NCBI GenBank assembly: GCA_023653785.1
Contig: JAMKCH010078644.1
Location: 21,847 to 85,846 of the forward strand
Length of the DNA: 64,000 nt
Reading direction: 5' to 3'
Origin: Ophioderma brevispina
Taxonomy: Eukaryota; Echinodermata; Ophiuroidea; Amphilepidida; Ophiodermatidae
The position numbers and the translations under genes are program-made. The notes beneath the pieces are model-generated. The model was given only the letters and a program-made list of their open reading frames with translations, was not told the DNA's origin and ran no database searches. This document shows positions 56,650-64,000 of the stretch, piece by piece (positions within the stretch are counted from its first letter, which is position 1; each line of letters starts with the position of its first letter).

Positions 56650-57110
56650 ACCACAAATGAGATAGCCGAGGTACCCTGATTGTAAACACCCTTAATAGTT
56701 TTTTTTTTTTTTTATCAGGAGTTGCATGACCGAACGCGCGCCCATATATTTTTGGCGAGGTAGCCGATGGCTTCCCGCTCTATTCGCTCGCTTTAAGGGC
56801 AGTATCAACCCTAGTGCTTTTGTTTTTAACACAATTTCTGATTTTTCACCATTTTAAACATCAAACCTGTGTTCTATCGTTCACCAATGAGACAGCCGAG
56901 GTACCCGATTGTAACCACCCTTAAAATAGTTTTTTTTTATTTTTTTTTAATTATTGCAGAAAAGTCAACATTTGGACATATATTTTTGGGCGAGGTAGAC
57001 CAGGGCTTTCCCGCATCTATTCGCTTAGGTCAGTGGTCAACACCTACAGTGCTTTTTTTTTTACAAACAAGAATTTGGATTTTTTGCACCATTTTAAACA
57101 TCACCTTGTT
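56650..57110. repeat. Tandem duplication, about 230-base unit, two copies
   Basis: Both units contain ATGAGA.AGCCGAGGTACCC (56657 and 56887), a poly-T stretch, CATATATTTTTGG.CGAGGTAG and a final CACCATTTTAAACATCA, in that order. Divergence suggests an old duplication. Confidence 0.85.
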
Positions 57111-57740
57111 CTAACTCGTCGTTACCAACAAAGGTTTAATCCAATGCAGACAATCCTGATTTTTATTTTTTTTGCGATTAAACAGATATTTGACCATTTA
57201 AAGTCACAAAAACCACATAGTCTTAACGGCGGGAATTTAACCACATTTCACGCCGCCAGGCGAACGGCGCAGCATCGCGTCGCGTGGTGACTTTTTGCTG
57301 CGTATGAAGCGTGCGCCGTGTTTTAATGTCCTTTTGCGCGAACGCCTCTGGAAAACACACATAATTGAAAATGTAAACAAAGCGCTAATTTAGAAACCAG
57401 ATGACATTTCATTTTCTTCTGAGTCTGGAGTTGAAGACAAAAGGGTTTGATCAATAGCGTATAAAGATATTTTCATCACTTGCACAACATACTCATTTTT
57501 GAAGTACCAAGGGTAAATTTATTTAAAGAGACAGCTTGGACAGGCTTAAAAAGTTCACTTTTTTACTAAAACCGATTTTCTCATGTTCAATTTTCGCAAA
57601 TTTGGCAAATTTCAGACAGATACTCCAAAAATACCGAAGTAACACTGTAAGGTTTAATTTTCTACGAAAGCAATGGTCTTCTCTAGGGACGGTTTTCTCA
57701 ATTTTTCATTTTTCGAGTCTAACTACAGATATTCTCCAAT
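57111..57740. other. No recognised gene
   Basis: Unassigned AT-rich DNA. ORFs of 76-85 codons here overlap each other and show no domain. Confidence 0.45.
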
Positions 57741-58015
57741 ATATAAAATCTACAAATGGTATTTAGGGAGACATTTGAATATTCATAGCTTATAATGAGC
57801 TCTTATAGTTATTTAAATTAATTAATATCATATCCTTTGTTATTCTATTGGATTTACCCTTCATTGCATAAATTAATATTCATATCCTTTTGCGGAATAA
57901 CGAAATTCTAAAGGAAACGTTAGGGAGCCAGTAAATGTCTCCCTAACCTATTCGATTATACATAACAAAGATCATGGCTCCCAAAGGTGCGATATTGGTT
58001 TATATAACTCAACTT
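57741..58015. repeat. Dispersed repeat, copy 2 (pairs with 7562-7840)
   Basis: Contains the inverted pair TTAGGGAGACATTT (57763) and AAATGTCTCCCTAA (57933), as in copy 1. Shared flanks outside the pair include AAATCTACAAAT on the left and CATAACAA on the right. Confidence 0.75.
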
Positions 58016-58804
58016 TTGGAAAGAAAGGTAAAATCACACTTTTTTTTTGACATTTTCCTTATATGTCGAAAAGTTAAGCTCTATTTTTAAAATGAAAAAA
58101 GCCGTCCCTAGACATATTTGTCTTGTTTCTAAAACTAACATAAGAAATCCTGAAATCCCACCAAATTGTGTTTGTTATGCTGTCCTGAAAATTTTGGGGC
58201 AAAATCATGTTTTTTTTAGTATTTTTCTCAAAATACCGAAAGTTTTACATTAATCTGGATGCCGTCATCGGGTTCACCGTCCAATTTTCTTTTCTATAAA
58301 TGGTCTACTTTTACAACAATAATCATATTTGCAAAGTTACAAACCAAAATAGAAACCCGGAAACTCAAGGTTAACACTGACCTTAACGAATTAAAATGTA
58401 AAACGTCTATAGCCCTTCTCGGAAAGATGCATTTTCATGCCCCCGCCACTTTACAGGTTAACAACTATACAATTATCAACATCTTCATCTTTTTCTTTTT
58501 CAGTATAAAACCCTACACTACGCTATTTCTTTTGCAACATTAGAAAACCGTTGTAACATTAAACATTCCCCAAGATCAATAAGTTGCCACCACAAAAAAA
58601 AGTGAAGGCAAGACAAATGTTCAAATATTCCGCATATCCAACTTTTAAGACCTGAAATAGAAATCTGTGGTATAGGCCTACTCTACTAAGATCCAAGCTG
58701 TCCCGAGGTTTAAAGTGGCTGAACAGTGATGCATTAATTGGGGGGGGGGGTAAGAAACAAATAACTTTTCCAAACATTTTTTTTCCTTGTTTTAATTTAT
58801 GTAT
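58016..58804. other. No recognised gene
   Basis: Unassigned AT-rich DNA with a poly-G run near 58740-58751. Confidence 0.45.
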
Positions 58805-59226
58805 ACCATGGAACCATGCATGCCCGTAGCCAGAAATTTATGGGGGGGTGCGGATTTGCCATAAGTTGGACCTTATCGCGTGTACATTTTTTTCGGTCGC
58901 TGCGCTCGCCGGTTTGCCCCAAATTTCGTTTCCTTTCCGTCGCCTCCAAATCTAAGAGCGGGGGGGGGTGGGGGGGCGAGTAAAAATCGCGGACAAAAAT
59001 TATAATTATAGTAGTAGCGCATATGCCGTATTATTAACCAAGGTATTGACCACTGGTTAGTAATATATCATTCACCGCAATCACCTTTTACGACATGCGG
59101 CGAATTTCTACATCATAGCGGACCTTCACATGATAAAACGGACCTTTGTAATTTTTTGGGGGGGTTGCGTCCCCCCACCCCCCCCCCTCCCCCCCCCCCC
59201 CCCCGGCTACGGCCCTGGCACCATGG
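58805..59226. mobile_element. Foldback element with GGCTACGGCCCTGG-type end
   Basis: The left end CATGCATGCCCGTAGCC is the rough inverse of the right end GGCTACGGCCCTGG. Poly-G and poly-C stretches lie inside each end. ACCATGG at 58805-58811 and again at 59220-59226 could be a 7-base target duplication, but CCATGG is itself palindromic and the case is not firm. Confidence 0.6.
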
Positions 59227-60099
59227 TGTTCTTTTATTACCTTTTATGGAAATCATAGACTAGTGGAGTGAGTTCTTGTTTGTCGTCCAAGTCGTGTTTT
59301 CTTTTTAGTTTAGATCGTGTTTTTTTTGTCATATTACAAAAAACCTGTACAATTTAGGCATCTAAAGTCTGTATTTTATACCATTTCATTGTAATTTTTT
59401 TGGTACAAATTATTCAGGAAAGAGTGGATGGATTTGGTTGGACCATTGTGTATGATTTTCTCCTTTTTTTTCTAACCCAACCTATTAGGCCTACAGGTAA
59501 TAAAAACTAACAAAAAATAACTGTAATTTTCGAAGCGGCGCGCGGATCAATATTCTATACAACACTGTAAAAAGAACCGTATTTTTTCCGAACTCCGTAA
59601 TGGTGAGACATGTTAGATGACTTCAGTGACATGGATGAATCCTATGTGCAGTAGCTTGCAGCTGCCATTGCCGATCATGCAGGCCCATTTGTAGTGCTGG
59701 TAAACGCAAGTCACGTCACTGAAAACTATAGGCCCGGAAACTAGGCCAGCTGTTGTGTGTAATACCTCTGCGTAATACGCCTTTGTATACGACGCGAAAA
59801 TTGCGTACGTACACTTCGCGAGGAGGTGGTGCGAAATTAGTGCGTATAGCAACTTCTCTCCCAAGCCCCCAGAGTTTGATTATGGGAAACCTAACTTCAA
59901 AAGCAAATCTGACCATTCTAATTGTACTGCCAAAATTTCCAACGATATCCCAGTAAGAGTAGAGGCTATGGAAATGCAATTGTCAATTATTTGAGACATT
60001 ATGCCCAATTTCTCAAAATTCATTTAAATCCGAAAATCAACTGAGTTTAACAGTATCCATAGCCAATCTCTTGCAAACCCTAAACATTTTATGGGATAG
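59227..60099. other. No recognised gene
   Basis: Unassigned. Overlapping ORFs on both strands near 59613-59979 are not supported by any motif. Confidence 0.45.
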
Positions 60100-61345
60100 T
60101 CCTCAAATGTTTTCATTATGGCCATTGTATTGTAATACCGCCAGCAAGGAAGGAAAGGGAAGGACTAAATCTAAGTCAGATCTTATTGATAAAAATTGAA
60201 AAGTTCTGAAAGAACCATTCTGTTTTGACTTAAAGACAAGCGATACAATTCCCAACCTGAAACCTGGTTGATCACTCCAGTCCTTTGGAAAATGATTTGA
60301 ATAACATTCTAAATCAAGAAAAGCAGGTCTATCTAAATTAAATGGGTTGAGCACGGTGAAAAGATTTCAAGATATTTTTTGCAACTTGGAGAAGCGTACT
60401 TTGGAAAAGAAAGTTATTCGCAGCCTCACCTTAGATGATGGTAAACTCCAAACTGATCCTAATGAAATTTTGAAGGAACTGCATTCGTTTTATAATATCC
60501 TTACTACTTCTCATTATACGATGTTTTTCTAAACGGCAGCTTTGTCATTTATGGATCACACCGTAATAGCCCAGTCTCTCCCGAGTATAATAAAGAGACT
60601 TTGAATAGGCCCTTTTTCTAAGGCAGAGTTGCTTTTAGACTCTGAAACCCTGCCCCATAATAAATCTCCTGGTTTTGATGGCATCCCAGTTGAATTTTTA
60701 TTCTGTTTTTTTTCATGACATTGCCGATTTACTATTGATTCTTTAAACTTTTCTTTTGAAAATGGGGATTTTAATCTTCATCTCAAGAAATGGTGTTATT
60801 ATACTTTGCTACCCAAAAGGACCGTGATCCTAATTTTCGTTTTACCATTATCGCCCATTTCTTATTGACAACCGACTATCAACTCATTGCAAAAACCATG
60901 GCTAATCAACTTAAACTTGTTCTTGATGGCCTTATTCATGACGATCAAAATGTTTTCATGAAGGGGCGGATTGGGTTTTCACATTCATACTATTATTGAT
61001 CTGGATTGAGGTATCCTGAAATTTAAGAATTTCCGGTCAATTGTCTTGCTAGACATCGAAAAGGCATTTGATAGTGTGAACATGGTTTTCTCATTTGATG
61101 TTCTAAACCAGATTCAAATCTTGGTGATAATTTTTTTTCAATGGGTCCAAACCATGAATAACTGAACAGAAAAAAGTTATGTTATAAATAATGGGTTCTT
61201 GAGTAGTCCTATTATTCTTCCTCGTGGGATATGTCAGGGCTGCCCTAGATCACCTTTTTTATTCCTTTTGGCGATTGAAATCTCTTGCTCTTGCTTGTTT
61301 TAGGGATAGTGATAAACTCAACGGTATTAAGGTTTATAGAGGAAT
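60100..61345 (+). pseudogene. L1/Tx1-like LINE RT remnant
   Basis: With frame changes, the plus strand reads IKWVEHGEKISRYF (near 60340-60380), LEKRTLEKKVIRSLTLDDGK (60385-60445), and HF..TTDYQLIAKTMANQLKLV (60860-60930). It continues with IHDDQNVFMKGRIG (60935-60975), IVLLDIEKAFDSVN holding the first catalytic Asp (61039-61080), GFLSSPIILPRGICQGCPRS (61195-61250) and DKLNGIKVY (61313-61340). This is RT motifs 0-5 of the L1/Tx1 group, different from the jockey-type copies elsewhere. Sequence breaks off before the FADD box. Confidence 0.85.
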
Positions 61346-62151
61346 TGAAGAGAAAAGCATTTCTGCGTACTGCTTGTCAGTTTGCGCTGCCACTTACGCA
61401 ATCGCACGTCCGAGCGTAGGGGAGCTTTCTTAGGTGCGCGTGATGCATACACAATTCACCACCGCGGAGAATTTTGCTTTTTTTGTTGTTGTAGTTTTTG
61501 CCTCGTTTCATCTCATAATACCAATTTTGTTAATCAAATCGGGGCTTCCCGAATCGTTTCATAGATGTCGGGGGGGGGGGGTGCGGTGAGGTGTCCGCTA
61601 GGGTAAGGGTCACCGACTGCCGACAAACCGCCCATGTACCAACATTAAAACGAATAACGACACAAACATGTAGATGGTGTGTCGGGATGGTGTCTTTGTA
61701 CGTTCCTAAATTTGGTGGTTTTTATGACAGATTCCTGAAAAAAGTGTGAAACAGCTAGACACGTCTGTTGCCGTTTGCCTTTATACAAGAGCCAATATTC
61801 ACAATTTCCGAAATGAGACACACACTTATACAATTGCATTATTCTTTTATTTTCTAATGTCGTTGTATTAGAACTTTAATTCCCATGGGCATTTTTTCGC
61901 CTGGAGCCAGGAAGAGAGGGGAAGGTTTTTCGGGATCTTAGCTTCAATGTCAAGAACCCGATTTTTTAATAGTAAACTATGAAATGGGTGAGGAAAGTTT
62001 TTATCGAACCAATTAAAATCGATAAACTTCATCCCCTTATTCAATTATCCTACATGCCTGAATTTACCTTATTTAATATTTTCCTTGCATAGGCCTATAT
62101 TTAAACTGTTCTGTTTGCCTAATTTGAAACAAAAATGTTCGCGATGCACTC
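61346..62151. other. No recognised gene; poly-G near 61570
   Basis: Unassigned. GGGGGGGGGGGG lies at about 61570-61581. ORFs are short and without domains. Confidence 0.45.
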
Positions 62152-62211
62152 ATCTCTCTCTCTCTCTCTCACTCACTCACTCACTCACTCACTCACTCAC
62201 TCACTCACTCT
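62152..62211. repeat. (TC)n(ACTC)n microsatellite
   Basis: TC dinucleotides followed by about ten ACTC units. The Leu/Ser/Thr/His-rich ORFs crossing it are artefacts. Confidence 0.95.
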
Positions 62212-62640
62212 CCCCTCCAACCACAGATATGCCTCCAACCCACTCATCCAGTCCACAACAGAGTTTATTATTACTTCCTGCTGTGAACAAGAGGCAAATC
62301 GCTTGCGAACGCGTACTTGGCATGGGTTTGCGCTTATTCCGTGCGTCAATACGCAAGCTATGCTGCGCTTTTGTTCATGCAAACAGGACGCACTTGTAAG
62401 GGAAAATGCAATTTTTAGGTCTATTTCGTCGTTTTTCTAGAAAACTAAGTCGTGACAAACCCAGTGTTTATTAGTGGGCGCGAAAAGATTTATAAAGGTT
62501 CTTAACATAGTAGAAAAACACATCAAAAATCGTTCGATTTGTTTATATTTTAATGCCTGGAAAACGGCAACAATTTTCCGGTTTTTGTCCCATAGAGCCT
62601 GTACAAATTTTTGAAATAAATACACTTTTTTTTGAATAGC

Positions 62641-62720
62641 CTATAGCTCAAAAACGAAGTCGGTGACCCCCATTTTTATTTCAGATTTGTCACCTACACC
62701 AATTAAAATACCATATATCC
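62641..62720. repeat. Dispersed repeat, inverted partner of 55110-55190
   Basis: CTATAGCTCAAAAACGAAGT, TGACCCCCATTTTTATTTC and ACCATATAT are the reverse complement of the earlier copy. Confidence 0.75.
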
Positions 62721-64000
62721 AAAAACTAAGAAAATCGATCGATATTTCAATTAATCCCTCAGTATAACCCTTAGGTTGATGGTCCCATCCGCGCCGCCCC
62801 GTACGCGCTCAATTTGATCTTGTGCAGAGAACATTTTGCATGCGCACTTCTGGGTGCGACGCAAGCTTCCTAAGTATTTGTGGCAGGTGGTGCGTACTAT
62901 TTGCGCCACATTCATTTTACGCGTAAAGCTTAGAAACAAAGTGAGCTGCGTTTGTTATGTAATACGTGTCATAAGGCTTAGACGTGCCCCAGACCCACCC
63001 TTATCTAAACGTGCTTGTGCATACTTTGTAAACATTTCATTTACACTGTAACGCTCACCTATAGTACATCATGAAAATGTAACAGTGCATAGGGAGGTCA
63101 AATTTAATATTTCAATATTGTCAAATTTTCAAATTTTAAGTTTCACAATATTCTATTCTGTTCTTCCAAACACTGCCTGTACAAGCTACAATAGCCAGTG
63201 TTCAATGTCATCTGGGCCTTCTGTTAGCTTCATATTCTGCCTGTGGGGCATCATGCAAATATTCTATATCATGATCTAATCACTGACATAGGCCTATATG
63301 CGCACCCCTCCCCATTGAAAGGAAATGATGACCCCCCTCTTACAGTAAATTATATTTTGCGCATCCATCTAAGGTAAGAGAAAAATGGAAATCTAGCGTT
63401 TAATTGAAAAGGAGAAGTATAAAGTAAAGAACTAGATAAACAGATAGATATCACGCATACATAGCAAAATGAAAACCTACGAAACGGGTAAGTGTTTTTC
63501 AAAATGTTTATTATTTATAAAAAATATAACAAAAAAAAAATAATAAACAAAGACGAGAAAGGATGAAAATAATCAAACTTTCATCAGAAAGGAAAAGAAT
63601 TCAAAAGATTGTTAAAAAATAAACGTTTTATTAATTGTGTAACCGTAGGCCTATGTACTTAAATTCAAATTCTCACAGACGCGTGTTGTTTTGAGGCTAC
63701 GAGAATAAATATAATACTCCTGTATACTTATGGCTTGATTAGATAGCCGATGGACTTGTAACAGTCATAGTCTGGGGCCAAAACTAAAAACCCAAAAGTA
63801 GCGTCCGCACAATTTTTTTGGCTGTTTCTACATCCCTGAAAGACCTACTTATTGGAAACCTGAGGGGTGCCAAATTGCAAAACCCCTTGAGCATTTTGAA
63901 AATATCCAAGATGGCCGCCAAGATGCCGCCACCACTAAATTAGGCAATAAACTCGGCCTTTCTAAAGACTAAAGATGATTCTTGTGTCTTTGTATGGGTT
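62721..64000. other. No recognised gene
   Basis: Unassigned AT-rich DNA to the window end. CAAGATGGCCGCCAAGATG near 63908 is a word common in degraded repeats. No splice-supported coding frame was seen. Confidence 0.45.

Noticed and set aside
62085..62440. 101-104 codon ORFs over the ACTC repeat
   Set aside because: Frames are open mainly because of the microsatellite; two overlapping frames look equally good.
1..64000. CRISPR arrays, bacterial operons or phage defence systems
   Set aside because: No regularly spaced direct repeats with spacers, no ribosome binding sites and no long intact ORFs; splice sites and LINE/SINE content show a eukaryotic genome.

Overview
The window is animal nuclear DNA: AT-rich, intron-bearing and dominated by decayed mobile elements. 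There are no bacterial features such as operons, ribosome binding sites or long intact ORFs. The element mix (several non-LTR clades, tRNA-derived SINEs, mariner- and TTAA-type MITEs, a tyrosine-recombinase retrotransposon) plus a photoreceptor-type tetraspanin gene suggests a bilaterian, probably a marine invertebrate. I cannot name the species from sequence alone.

The one host gene I can defend is a peripherin-2/ROM1-like tetraspanin on the minus strand. One exon (54234-54468) carries the cysteine-rich half of the large extracellular loop. The last exon (50528-50857) carries the end of TM4 and an acidic cytoplasmic tail. The GT/AG sites and the reading phase agree. I did not find its 5' exons between 54.5 and 64 kb. 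A few other short exon-like ORFs are listed with low confidence.

Layout. 1-5.1 kb and 21.0-22.9 kb are diverged direct copies of one another; copy 1 also holds about 2.8 kb containing a LINE 3' end and a SINE. 5-14 kb is mostly unassigned AT-rich DNA. 14.2-17.0 kb has nested inverted repeats and a dead mariner-superfamily transposon. 19.4-20.6 kb and 23.4-25.7 kb hold MITEs, a LINE fragment and short tandem units. 29.3-36.0 kb holds two minus-strand copies of one LINE family and a third LINE fragment. 38 kb has two tandem tRNA-like SINEs. 40.7-43.7 kb is a plus-strand LINE pol remnant. 44.2-45.2 kb is a third copy of the minus-strand LINE family.

The most notable block is 45.56-50.47 kb, a decayed Ngaro/DIRS-type retrotransposon with gag, RT, RNase H, tyrosine recombinase and an SGNH hydrolase-like domain. 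Three MITEs with TTAA target duplications have inserted into it: one in the RT and two back to back at a single TTAA in the recombinase, just before the catalytic tyrosine. The element stops 57 bp from the stop codon of the peripherin-like gene, on the opposite strand. 54.6-64 kb holds foldback elements, minisatellites and an L1/Tx1-like LINE remnant.

All coordinates of repeats and decayed elements are by eye and may be off by tens of bases, except where exact target-site or splice positions are given.
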